NCBI RefSeq assembly: GCF_900095725.1
Contig: NZ_FMMP01000007.1
Coordinates: forward strand, 62,001-126,000
Reading direction: 5' to 3'
DNA from: Cellulosilyticum sp. I15G10I2
GTDB lineage: Bacteria > Bacillota > Clostridia > Lachnospirales > Cellulosilyticaceae
DNA length: 64,000 bases
Of this stretch, positions 8,394-16,542 are shown in pieces (within the stretch, counting starts at the first letter, position 1; every line of letters begins with the position of its first letter). The position numbers were made by a program, and so were the translations under genes. Below the pieces are notes generated by a model, which had not been told where the DNA came from, searched no databases, and was given only the letters and a program-made list of their open reading frames with translations.

Positions 8394-9221
8394 TTATTTA
8401 GATAATTCTTCTAATGCTTGCTTATATGTTTCCTCTGTCAGCATACCGTTATGATAGCCTACTACATTTTCTGCAAAGCTTACGCCCTTACCTTTGATCG
8501 TGTTGGCAATAATCACAGTTGGTTGATCTTTTACTGTATCTGCTCTATCTAAAGCCGTAAGTATCTCCCCCATGTTATGTCCATCAATTTCAATAACATT
8601 CCAGCCGAAGCTCTCCCATTTTCCCGGGAGTGGATTGCTATTTAATCTATTGACAACAGGTCCCATTGCCTGCAGTCTGTTCCTATCAATAATAGCGACT
8701 AAATTATCTGCTTTATAGGCACTTGCCGCCATGGCCGCTTCCCATATTTGACCTTCTGCAATTTCGCCGTCTCCGCAAAGCACATATACCTTACTGTTAA
8801 TCTTATCAGCTTTTAGTCCAAGTGCCATACCCAGCCCAATAGAAAGCCCCTGTCCAAGCGAACCTGTGCCAGCTTCAATACCTGGTGTCTTAAGTACATC
8901 CGGATGTCCCTGCAGATACGAACCAATTTCTTTGGTAGTTTTCAAATCCTCTACCGGGAAGTATCCTGCTTCTGCCAGCGCTGCATACTGCAAAATGGCC
9001 ACATGACCTTTACTTAATAAAAATCTATCTCTATCTTCCATCTTTGGATTTTTAGGGTCGTGTTTCATTTTATAGAAATATAATGCTGTTACAATATCTG
9101 CTGCCGAACAAGAACCTCCTACGTGTCCTGCAACACCTACACCAATACTAATAATCACGTCTTTTCTAAGCTGCTGTGCTTTTTTGCTCAAGTTTTCCAG
9201 TAACTCTTTACTGTATGTCAT
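8394..9221 (-). CDS. Split transketolase, N-terminal (TPP-binding) subunit
   Basis: About 275 residues forming the thiamin-pyrophosphate-binding half of transketolase. The cofactor motif is GDGEIAEGQIWEAAM ... VAIIDRN (GDG to N), with GHVGGSCSAADIVTALYF near the N-terminus and GSLGQGLSIGLGMALG before the TPP site. The frame is open from TTG 9239, but that codon overlaps the GAAAGGAAGGG ribosome site; ATG 9221 five bases behind it is the better start. It works with the C-terminal subunit encoded directly downstream. Confidence 0.87.
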   Translation of the reverse strand: MTYSKELLENLSKKAQQLRKDVIISIGVGVAGHVGGSCSAADIVTALYFYKMKHDPKNPKMEDRDRFLLSKGHVAILQYAALAEAGYFPVEDLKTTKEIGSYLQGHPDVLKTPGIEAGTGSLGQGLSIGLGMALGLKADKINSKVYVLCGDGEIAEGQIWEAAMAASAYKADNLVAIIDRNRLQAMGPVVNRLNSNPLPGKWESFGWNVIEIDGHNMGEILTALDRADTVKDQPTVIIANTIKGKGVSFAENVVGYHNGMLTEETYKQALEELSK

Positions 9222-9279
9222 ACTATCCCTTCCTTTCAATTCTTTAAAATATACTAGTCTACATAGCTATTTATAGTTG

Positions 9280-10089
9280 TTAGAATTCAGTATCATAGGG
9301 CCATGGCTGACCTCCTGAAATACAGCCCCCATCGACTCTGTATTCACAGCCAGTTATATAATCTGATGCATCTGATGCCAGCAAAATGCAGACTCCTACA
9401 ATATCTGCAGGATATCCCGGTCTATTCATTGCAATCCTATCTAATAAATACTTTGATCTTTCAGGATGTTCCCATGTAACTGTTGTTAATGGTGTTTGAA
9501 TATGGCCTGGACTGATACAGTTAGATTTTATATTATACTTTGCCCACTCCACAGATTGGGCCTTTGTAAAGGCATATAAGCCACTCTTTGTCGCTGCATA
9601 AATTGAACAACCACCGAGCACCCAACCGGTATTATGAGATCCTATGTTAATAATTGAACCTTTGTTTTGCTTTTTCATATATGGCGCAACTTCCTGAGTT
9701 ACTATGAAAGCCCCTTTTAAGTTAATTGCCATAATTCGGTCATAGGTCTCTTCCTTAACATCCATAAACCCTTCTCGTTTATTGATGCCTGCACAGTTAA
9801 CTAAAACATCTATATGACCATATCGATCGCCTACTTCTTTGACACAGCTTACAACACTGTCTTTATCCAGTACATTGATAACATGGGAAGATGCTTTCCC
9901 TTCTTCTTTCTCGATCTCAGCCTGAAGTTTTTCCAGTTGTTCCTTATTGACATCACAGAGTGCCACAGCTGCTCCTGCCCTAGCCAAACCTCTGCATAAT
10001 TCGCTTCCGATGCCGCCAGCTGCCCCTGTAAACAATACGACCTTTCCTTCTAAAGAAAACATGTGCTTTAGATATTCTGCTATCGCCAT
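9280..10089 (-). CDS. Short-chain dehydrogenase/reductase (sugar or sugar-acid type)
   Basis: A 269-residue classical SDR. It has the nucleotide motif TGAAGGIG near residue 22, NCAG (VLVNCAGINKR), the active-site Ser region (NIGSHNTG), YAATK near residue 165 with catalytic Tyr and Lys, and the PG motif SPGHIQTPL. It most resembles gluconate 5-dehydrogenase-type enzymes. The frame extends upstream to 10158, but GGAGGAGA lies 8 bp before ATG 10089, which I take as the start. In this operon it would oxidise the imported hydroxy compound to a ketose that the transketolase can split (inference). The substrate is unknown. Confidence 0.85.
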   Translation of the reverse strand: MAIAEYLKHMFSLEGKVVLFTGAAGGIGSELCRGLARAGAAVALCDVNKEQLEKLQAEIEKEEGKASSHVINVLDKDSVVSCVKEVGDRYGHIDVLVNCAGINKREGFMDVKEETYDRIMAINLKGAFIVTQEVAPYMKKQNKGSIINIGSHNTGWVLGGCSIYAATKSGLYAFTKAQSVEWAKYNIKSNCISPGHIQTPLTTVTWEHPERSKYLLDRIAMNRPGYPADIVGVCILLASDASDYITGCEYRVDGGCISGGQPWPYDTEF

Positions 10090-10119
10090 TCTATCATCTC
10101 CTCCGTTATGCTGCTGAAT

Positions 10120-10160
10120 TAAAAAGATGCTCCTGAGACACTTCTTTCTTAGGAGCATCT
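10120..10160 (-). terminator. Intra-operon hairpin after dctP
   Basis: A perfect 10-bp stem (AGATGCTCCT with AGGAGCATCT) followed on the minus strand by TTTTT. It sits between dctP and the dehydrogenase gene. Such partial terminators often keep expression of the binding protein above that of downstream enzymes. Confidence 0.6.
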
Positions 10161-10193
10161 AATATGATTAGGTTATAAGTAAATTCGTATCTT

Positions 10194-11264
10194 TTATTTG
10201 AACTTATCCCCTACTGCCTGGAATTGTTTAACAAACTCTTCACCTATTTGAGGAACGAACTCCTTATAAACGGGTTGAACTGCATCAACAAATGCTTGTT
10301 TTTCCTCAGCTGTTAATTCAACAACAGTAGCCCCTTCATCTTTTAGATTTTGTATGTAATCCGTACACATCTGGCGGTTTTCACTTCTGTTAACAAGTGC
10401 TGATTGATGTGCTGCTTCCATAATAAAAGCTTGTTCTTCTGCCGATAAGTTCTGATAAAACTGCTCTGACATCAACACAATATGAGGGCCATAAACATGT
10501 CCGGTAAGTGTAACATGGGGATTTACCTCATAGAATTTGCTTAAATAAATCGTCGAAACTGGATTTTCCTGTCCGTCAATAGCACCTTGCTCTAAACTTG
10601 TAAATACCTCTGAGAAAGCCATAGGGGTAGGAACAGCACCTAATGCTTTAAAAGTTGCAAGATGAATGTCATTTTCCATCGTTCTAATTTTTAACCCCGA
10701 CAAATCTCCAGGTGTTCTTACGTCACGCTTAGAATTAGTAATGTTCCTAAAACCATTTTCGTAATAGGTTAGTAAGCGAAGCCCGTTTGGTAATAAGTCA
10801 TCTGCCAATTTTTTTCCGATCTCTCCGTCATAGATTGCATCTGCTGCCGCCTCATTAGGAACAATGAAAGGCAGGTCAAAGACTTTAAGAGCAGGACACA
10901 TCCCTACAAGTGGCGATGCAGAGGTTACGACAAGCTCAAGATTCCCCATCGCAACATCTTGTGTTGCAGAAACATCGTCGCCTAATTGTGCATCTGTATA
11001 CACCTGTACATCAAATCTATCCGGATATTTTTCTTCTACCAACTTCTCGAATTCATAAAGTCCAATTGCTGCTGGATGCGTTGCTGTCAGCCCAGTTGCT
11101 GCCTTAATAACAATTTTGTCGCCTGTTGGTTTGCTTGGAGCTGCCACCTGAGGTACTGTTTTTTGTTGTGTTTCTGTTGTTGTTACTTCGGAACCCATAC
11201 ATCCCGTAAGTATCGTTGAAGCTAGTGCTGCTGTCGTAAGTAGTGCTAAAATCCTCTTTTTCAT
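10194..11264 (-). CDS. TRAP transporter substrate-binding lipoprotein (DctP family)
   Basis: 356 residues. The N-terminus is a lipoprotein signal (MKKRILALLTTAALASTILTGC, lipid-modified Cys22). The DctP fold follows, with KAATGLTATHPAAIGLYEFEKLVEEKYPDRF, and GLKIRTMENDIHLATFKALGAVPTPMAFSEVFTSLEQGAIDGQENP. The conserved arginine in KIRTMEN normally salt-bridges a carboxylate, which suggests an organic-acid ligand such as a sugar acid. It captures substrate outside the cell for the DctQ/DctM membrane proteins encoded upstream. RBS AGGAGGG precedes the ATG. Confidence 0.9.
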   Translation of the reverse strand: MKKRILALLTTAALASTILTGCMGSEVTTTETQQKTVPQVAAPSKPTGDKIVIKAATGLTATHPAAIGLYEFEKLVEEKYPDRFDVQVYTDAQLGDDVSATQDVAMGNLELVVTSASPLVGMCPALKVFDLPFIVPNEAAADAIYDGEIGKKLADDLLPNGLRLLTYYENGFRNITNSKRDVRTPGDLSGLKIRTMENDIHLATFKALGAVPTPMAFSEVFTSLEQGAIDGQENPVSTIYLSKFYEVNPHVTLTGHVYGPHIVLMSEQFYQNLSAEEQAFIMEAAHQSALVNRSENRQMCTDYIQNLKDEGATVVELTAEEKQAFVDAVQPVYKEFVPQIGEEFVKQFQAVGDKFK

Positions 11265-11312
11265 TTTTACCCTCCTGAAATCAAAAATTATAATGAAATA
11301 TTGATATCTTAT

Positions 11313-12596
11313 TTATCCCAGTAAATTAGGGATATACATAATAAGCCCTGGGCAATAAGTGATAATAAATAAGACGATAACCATTACAGCAATATAAGGT
11401 AATGAAGGTTTTACAACTTCTGCGATAGACAATTTTGAAAGTCCGCATCCTACATAAAGCACAGTTCCCACCGGCGGCGTTATAATTCCGATGCAAAGAT
11501 TACATACCATGACAACACCGAAATAAATCGGGCTAAGTCCTAAAGATGTAACAATCGGTATAAGAATAGGTGCTAAAATAAGCAGCGCAGGTGTTAAGTC
11601 CATTACACATCCTACCAGTAATAATAAAATATTAATAAGCAACATGATCACATATGGATTTGTGGAAATAGACAATAACGAGTGTGTGAGCTGAGCAGGA
11701 ATTTGAGCTGTTGTTATGTAATACGCTGCCAGTGTTGCAGCCCCTACAACAAACATAACGCTTGCTGTACTTTTAGCTGTTTCTTGTAAAATTGGAATAA
11801 TATGTTTGAGCTTCAGCTCTTTGTATCCGAAAAAACCTACCAGCACAGCATATACAACAGCTACGACACCAGCCTCTGTTGCTGTAAAAACACCGCTAAG
11901 AACGCCGCCAAGAATTACAAAAGGAAGTATGATGGCCCAAATAGCAGATTTTGTAGCTTGAATTCTTTCTTTCCATGTTGCTTTTTTACCTTTCCTATAA
12001 ATATCTGCTCGCCTTCGTGTCCTTATGGTCCATACAATCATTAGACCAACGCCGACTAAAATGCCGGGGATTATGCCGCCCATAAATAGTTTTGCAACAG
12101 AAACGCTGGCAATAACACCGTAGATAATCATTGGCATACTGGGTGGAATAACCGGCCCTATAGTACCAGAGGCTATAATGAGTGCAGTCGCCTCATCTTT
12201 TTCATAACCTTCTTCTTCCATGATGGGAAGTAAGATAGATCCTATAGCTGTTGTATCTGCGATGGCAGATCCGGAGATCCCTGCAAACAACATACTGGCC
12301 ACTGTTGTTACATAACCGAGTCCACCTTTGACGTGACCCAAAAAGGCTTTTGCAAATCTTACAATACGAACAGAGATTCCTCCAACATTCATTAATTCAC
12401 CAGCTAAGCAGAAAAAAGGAATGGCCATAAGAGGAAAGCTATCCACGCCCCTTACCATATGCTGAGCTACCTGTGCCGGAATAATAGATCCTGTAGTCAT
12501 CTGCATAAGCACCAGCCCGGCAACCAGCAGGCAAAACGCAACCGGAAGATATGTAAACAAACAAGCAAACAATACACCCAAGAAAATAGTTAACAT
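11313..12596 (-). CDS. TRAP transporter large permease (DctM family)
   Basis: 427 residues with about 12 hydrophobic segments. Family features are PFFCLAGELMNVGGIS, AGISGSAIADTTAIGSILLP near residue 95 and IIASGTIGPVIPPSMPMIIYGV near residue 135, plus LCIGIITPPVGTVLYVGCGL near the end. It is the ion-coupled translocation subunit. Its ATG overlaps the dctQ stop codon by 7 bp, so the two are translationally coupled. Confidence 0.92.
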   Translation of the reverse strand: MLTIFLGVLFACLFTYLPVAFCLLVAGLVLMQMTTGSIIPAQVAQHMVRGVDSFPLMAIPFFCLAGELMNVGGISVRIVRFAKAFLGHVKGGLGYVTTVASMLFAGISGSAIADTTAIGSILLPIMEEEGYEKDEATALIIASGTIGPVIPPSMPMIIYGVIASVSVAKLFMGGIIPGILVGVGLMIVWTIRTRRRADIYRKGKKATWKERIQATKSAIWAIILPFVILGGVLSGVFTATEAGVVAVVYAVLVGFFGYKELKLKHIIPILQETAKSTASVMFVVGAATLAAYYITTAQIPAQLTHSLLSISTNPYVIMLLINILLLLVGCVMDLTPALLILAPILIPIVTSLGLSPIYFGVVMVCNLCIGIITPPVGTVLYVGCGLSKLSIAEVVKPSLPYIAVMVIVLFIITYCPGLIMYIPNLLG

Positions 12597-13081
12597 GATC
12601 CTTCCCCCTTGCCTAAGAATTCTTTAACATGATGGTATAATTTTGTAATCGCATATAGTTCCATCATGACGCCGGATATAACAACAGATGCAAACTTCCA
12701 TGAATAGGCGAGTCCTGAAGCCGGTGCCTTCCATCTGATCATGCTGGCCGTAAGTTCGTACCCCCCTGTCAGCATCAAATACAAACAATATATAACCGCC
12801 AAATCGACAATAACTGCTATTATTTGAGCTGTTTTTTTCGGCAGTGCCTTAACAACTATGTCTAGTCCCATATGGGCATCTTCTTTGTAAGCTAGTGCTG
12901 CACCTACAAACACGATCCACACCATTAGAAATCTTGAAATTTCTTCTGACCAGGCAATGGCAAAATGAAAAACGTACCTCGTTAATACGTTGGCAAATAC
13001 CAAACCTGTCATAACCATCAACAACAGTGCCACAAAAACTTCCGTGGTCTTTTGGAGGATATTCATCCCTTTATCCAACAT
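12590..13081 (-). CDS. TRAP transporter small permease (DctQ family)
   Basis: A 163-residue protein with four hydrophobic segments. The DctQ signature includes FANVLTRYVFHFAIAWSEEISRFLMVWIVFVGAALAYKEDAHMGLD. The frame extends upstream to 13138, but GAAGGAGGG lies before ATG 13081, giving the usual family length. It is the first gene of the operon and pairs with DctM. A palindrome at 13148-13159 in its upstream region may be an operator. Confidence 0.88.
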   Translation of the reverse strand: MLDKGMNILQKTTEVFVALLLMVMTGLVFANVLTRYVFHFAIAWSEEISRFLMVWIVFVGAALAYKEDAHMGLDIVVKALPKKTAQIIAVIVDLAVIYCLYLMLTGGYELTASMIRWKAPASGLAYSWKFASVVISGVMMELYAITKLYHHVKEFLGKGEGSC

Positions 13082-13145
13082 TGTCTGTTTCCCTCCTTCG
13101 CTCACATATACTGAAATTTTTATTTGTTTCCCATACATAAGTTAC

Positions 13146-13182
13146 GTTACTTGCAAGTACTTAACTTTAATTACAAGTAAAC
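13146..13182 (-). promoter_or_regulatory. Possible operator upstream of the TRAP operon
   Basis: A perfect 12-bp palindrome TACTTGCAAGTA (13148-13159) and, about 12 bp away, a related site TTACAAGTAA (13171-13180). They lie upstream of dctQ and share the ACTTG half-site. On the minus strand TATAGT follows the second site. The spacing suggests a regulator that binds as a dimer or pair of dimers. No binding protein can be named. Confidence 0.4.
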
Positions 13183-13187
13183 TATAA

Positions 13188-13232
13188 CAAAAAAAAGACC
13201 CCATCTCAATTTAAATAACCGAGGTCTTTTTA
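13188..13232 (-). terminator. Terminator of the anchored binding-protein gene
   Basis: Arms AAAAGACC (13193-13200) and GGTCTTTT (13223-13230) enclose a 22-base loop, and on the minus strand a run of nine T follows. It closes the gene at 13278 and insulates the TRAP operon promoter. Confidence 0.7.
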
Positions 13233-13277
13233 TACAAAAACGTGCATTTATAATTTTTATTCACATTATTTTTATGG

Positions 13278-14621
13278 TTATTGCACAGAATATCTCCTTT
13301 GCAGCAAAGCATCTCCCTGAATAAATAAGGCTTCCGAGGCTTCTTTTGCTGTTATTTCACCATTATAAATCCGATCTTGCAGCTGATCAATAAGATCATA
13401 CACTGCTTTTGCATTGGACGGTTTCTTGAATACTATTACAGATGACTCAGGCAATATTACCTTTTCAATATAATTATAAATCTGCCAGGAAACCTCAGAA
13501 GCATCTTGTTTAACTAGTTCTGCCATCTCCGCCGATATCGGTATTCCTCTTTCATCCAATAAGATCTGATTGCAGCTATCATCGTTAATAAAATAATTAA
13601 TAACCTTAATCGCGTCCTCCTTATTTTCAGAATAGGCTGATATACTATAGAATTGTTCAGCCTGTACATAATTAGCTAGTTCCAGAGAATCCGCCGGCCA
13701 GGAAGCAATGCCGATTTGATAGCCTCTTCCCATGCTCTCCTTGGCTGCAATAAGCTGATTTGAATAATAGAACCCACACCAGGACATATTACTTGGTCCG
13801 GTCCCCATAATAAGGGGATCTTGTTCAACAACTCCGATGGTTCTCTGGGCAAAAATAGAGGGTTCGATGAGCCAGCCTTCTTTTGCACCTCTTTCATAAA
13901 GTTCAAAAAAAGGCTGAAAATCCTGTGACGAATACACCCCTAATTGCTCACCTTGAAACAAGCTGAGCCCTCGGCCACGTAGTACATAATTCAAAAAAGC
14001 ATAGGAATCTCTGTAAGCTAAATTGGTCTTATACCTTGTCTTCTCATAAATCTGCTCGCAAAGATCCCCGAATGCTTTTAAGTCCATGCGATCTTCAACC
14101 ACAATGTTATAACTATCCAACATCATTTTATTATATAATAAGGCCGGCGCATTAATCCCCGCGCATATACCATAAATCCGACCCTTAACACTTCCCCAAT
14201 TTAAAACCGTAGGATCAATATCGCCTGTCTCCAGACTGCCATCTTCAATATAGGGTGTTAAATCTAATAATAAATCATTTTCTACAAACTTATCCAAAGA
14301 ATAACCATCCGTTTGCATTAAGTCCGGTAATTGATGTCCGGCCGCTGCCAAACTCAACAAATTCCAGTAATCTTGCTTTTCCCCAATAGTCTTTTGAAAA
14401 GATATTTCTGGATTATTCTTTTCATACATGTCTAATACAGCCTGTGTTCTTTCATTGCGAATCTGACTCCCCCACCAAGCAATACTGATTTCAACTGCTT
14501 TATCGGTCTTTTTGGCAGGAATAATATCTCTTTGAATAAACCATAAATTATTAATAATAATGACTGTCGCACCTAATATAGCAATAACTAAAATCCACTC
14601 CGGTAATCGCTTTTTTATCAC
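13278..14621 (-). CDS. Membrane-anchored extracellular solute-binding protein (sensor type)
   Basis: 447 residues of the family 1 ABC sugar-binding fold. Typical blocks are ISIAWWGSQIRNERTQAVLDMYEKNNPEISF near the start, NLLSLAAAGHQLPDLMQTDGYSL and a late alpha-helical lobe. It lacks a lipobox cysteine. Residues 10-30 (ILVIAILGATVIIINNLWFI) form an uncleaved membrane anchor. No ABC permease or ATPase gene is near. It diverges from a YesM/YesN pair, so it probably presents a bound sugar to the sensor kinase rather than feeding a transporter (inference). RBS GGAGGG lies 9 bp before the ATG. Confidence 0.8.
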   Translation of the reverse strand: MIKKRLPEWILVIAILGATVIIINNLWFIQRDIIPAKKTDKAVEISIAWWGSQIRNERTQAVLDMYEKNNPEISFQKTIGEKQDYWNLLSLAAAGHQLPDLMQTDGYSLDKFVENDLLLDLTPYIEDGSLETGDIDPTVLNWGSVKGRIYGICAGINAPALLYNKMMLDSYNIVVEDRMDLKAFGDLCEQIYEKTRYKTNLAYRDSYAFLNYVLRGRGLSLFQGEQLGVYSSQDFQPFFELYERGAKEGWLIEPSIFAQRTIGVVEQDPLIMGTGPSNMSWCGFYYSNQLIAAKESMGRGYQIGIASWPADSLELANYVQAEQFYSISAYSENKEDAIKVINYFINDDSCNQILLDERGIPISAEMAELVKQDASEVSWQIYNYIEKVILPESSVIVFKKPSNAKAVYDLIDQLQDRIYNGEITAKEASEALFIQGDALLQRRYSVQ

Positions 14622-14763
14622 TGGTTATTCCCTCCATTATCCCTTTAACACACCTCTACTCTTGCCACAATGAAAAGTTTCAACTATAATTATACTATTC
14701 TACTATATATTTTATCAACAACCATCTTATATTAATGTGTTTTGTCTATATTTGGAGAAGCCT

Positions 14764-16524
14764 ATGAAACATTTGAAGACTTTTTTACTAAACTTACCGC
14801 TAAAGCATAAGATCTTTTTAATCATTCTTGTCTTTAATTCATTTTTATTCATCTTAGTAACTTCTCTAACCTTATCTCATATCGTCGAAACGAATAGACA
14901 GCTTTTGTATCAGCAAACTGCTGATACCCTCTATTACTCCAGCGATAAGCTTAACAGCAAGTTAGAAGAAGTCATCAACTTTTCAAGTATTCTTTTGTCC
15001 AATGACACGATACAACGGGATATGACACTACTGAAAAACTCAACAAGTGCCGCAGCTAAAGCTCAGGCCTATGAATCTCTGTATCTCTCTTTACAGAATC
15101 TTTTGGCCCAATACCAAACGGATACCATTTCCTACGTAAGCCTTCACACAGCAGTAATTAGTCTCCATTCCTACGCACCCCCGCGTGGAACCATACCGTT
15201 AGATCTTCGTAAAAAAATTTTTCAAGAGGCTCTTTCGGAAGACGGTGCGCCGATTTTTGTAACCAGGTATTTCGATGAGTATGGTTTGATTTTAGCACGA
15301 TCGATACGACAAACTAAAGATTTTACTTTAGAAAACCTAGGTGTCATGTTTATCGCCATAGATCTGGATAAAATTGTAAAGGAGTCAACCAATTTTGCAA
15401 ACTCCTATACCAATTGCTCATATATTCTATTTGACGGTACCACACCTCTTTACAGCACTCAAAATATATCTAAAGAAGAGGCTCAGCTATTACAGTCTCA
15501 GCTGACTTCAGAGTATGATGTATTGAAACTTAAGGATTCTGAGTACTTTGTTGTGAAAGGGACCCTCTCAAAGTATGGATGGGATTACATATGCCTCATA
15601 GACTATCACCACATTTCAAAATCTATCCGTGCCTCTTATCTTTATGCCGCTGCACTCATTGCTCTGTTTATGATTATTTCTATTTTGAGTTCTAAAATAT
15701 TTATACGTTCAACAACGATTCACGTAGATAATTTGGTCTATAAAATGCAGCATTTCAGAGGTAACGAAGCCTATACCTCTCAATTTGAATATGACTATAC
15801 CGGCAGACATGATGAAATCGGCATACTGCATCGACAGTTTGATAGCATGGCATCTGAGATTAACGAACTGATTCAGGTACACTACACCAATAAAATACTC
15901 CGGCGCGATGCCCAAATAAAAGCTTTAGAGGCTCAAATCAATCCTCATTTCCTATATAATACCCTTGAGTCGATCAACTGGCGTGCTAAAGGTATAGGAG
16001 AACAAAAAATTTCTCAAATGGTAGAGTCCCTCGGTAAGGTCTTAAGAATGACTCTGGACAACAAACAGAAATACTATACTTTAGAACAGGAACTCCTTCT
16101 GGTTGAATCTTACTTGACCATTCAAAAACTACGTTATGAGGAACGATTCAATTACGAAATAAATATCAGTTCAGACCTGTATGCAATAATTATTCCTAGA
16201 CTCGTTATACAACCCTTAGTTGAAAATGCAATTAATTATGCTGTTGAAGAGTCCATTGATACGTGCAGCATTATCATTGATTCTATGATACATACATCAC
16301 ATCTATCTATTTATATCAAAAATACAAACTCCCAATTCGAAGATCAATTGCTGGAGAAATTAAGTGAGGAGGAGATAGTATCTCGCGGATTCGGCATAGG
16401 TCTTACGAATATTGATAAACGCTTAAAGCTGACTTTGGGCGAAGAGTACGGTTTACTGCTTTACAACGAAGACGATTTTGCTGTTGCCGAAATCCGTATT
16501 CCAAAAGATACCTTTCAGTCTTAA
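14764..16524 (+). CDS. YesM-family sensor histidine kinase
   Basis: About 586 residues. A first membrane helix lies near residues 15-40 (FLIILVFNSFLFILVTSLTL), then an extracellular sensor region of some 230 residues and a second helix near 292-312, followed by a HAMP linker. The His_kinase motif ALEAQINPHFLYNTLESINW places the phosphorylated histidine near residue 395. The GHKL ATPase part has LVIQPLVENAINYAVE and GFGIGLTNIDKRL. GTG 14737 is in frame, but GGAGAAG six bases before ATG 14764 favours that start. It is co-transcribed with the response regulator 18 bp downstream. Confidence 0.9.
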   Translation: MKHLKTFLLNLPLKHKIFLIILVFNSFLFILVTSLTLSHIVETNRQLLYQQTADTLYYSSDKLNSKLEEVINFSSILLSNDTIQRDMTLLKNSTSAAAKAQAYESLYLSLQNLLAQYQTDTISYVSLHTAVISLHSYAPPRGTIPLDLRKKIFQEALSEDGAPIFVTRYFDEYGLILARSIRQTKDFTLENLGVMFIAIDLDKIVKESTNFANSYTNCSYILFDGTTPLYSTQNISKEEAQLLQSQLTSEYDVLKLKDSEYFVVKGTLSKYGWDYICLIDYHHISKSIRASYLYAAALIALFMIISILSSKIFIRSTTIHVDNLVYKMQHFRGNEAYTSQFEYDYTGRHDEIGILHRQFDSMASEINELIQVHYTNKILRRDAQIKALEAQINPHFLYNTLESINWRAKGIGEQKISQMVESLGKVLRMTLDNKQKYYTLEQELLLVESYLTIQKLRYEERFNYEINISSDLYAIIIPRLVIQPLVENAINYAVEESIDTCSIIIDSMIHTSHLSIYIKNTNSQFEDQLLEKLSEEEIVSRGFGIGLTNIDKRLKLTLGEEYGLLLYNEDDFAVAEIRIPKDTFQS

Positions 16525-16542
16525 ATCAAAAGGAGAATAAAG

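Noticed and set aside
6527-9221. Assignment of the transketolase operon to the known sulfo-transketolase pathway because GarR relatives include sulfolactaldehyde reductase.
   Set aside because: No sulfoquinovosidase, sulfo-sugar isomerase or sulfonate exporter is present. The gene set alone does not support sulfonate chemistry.
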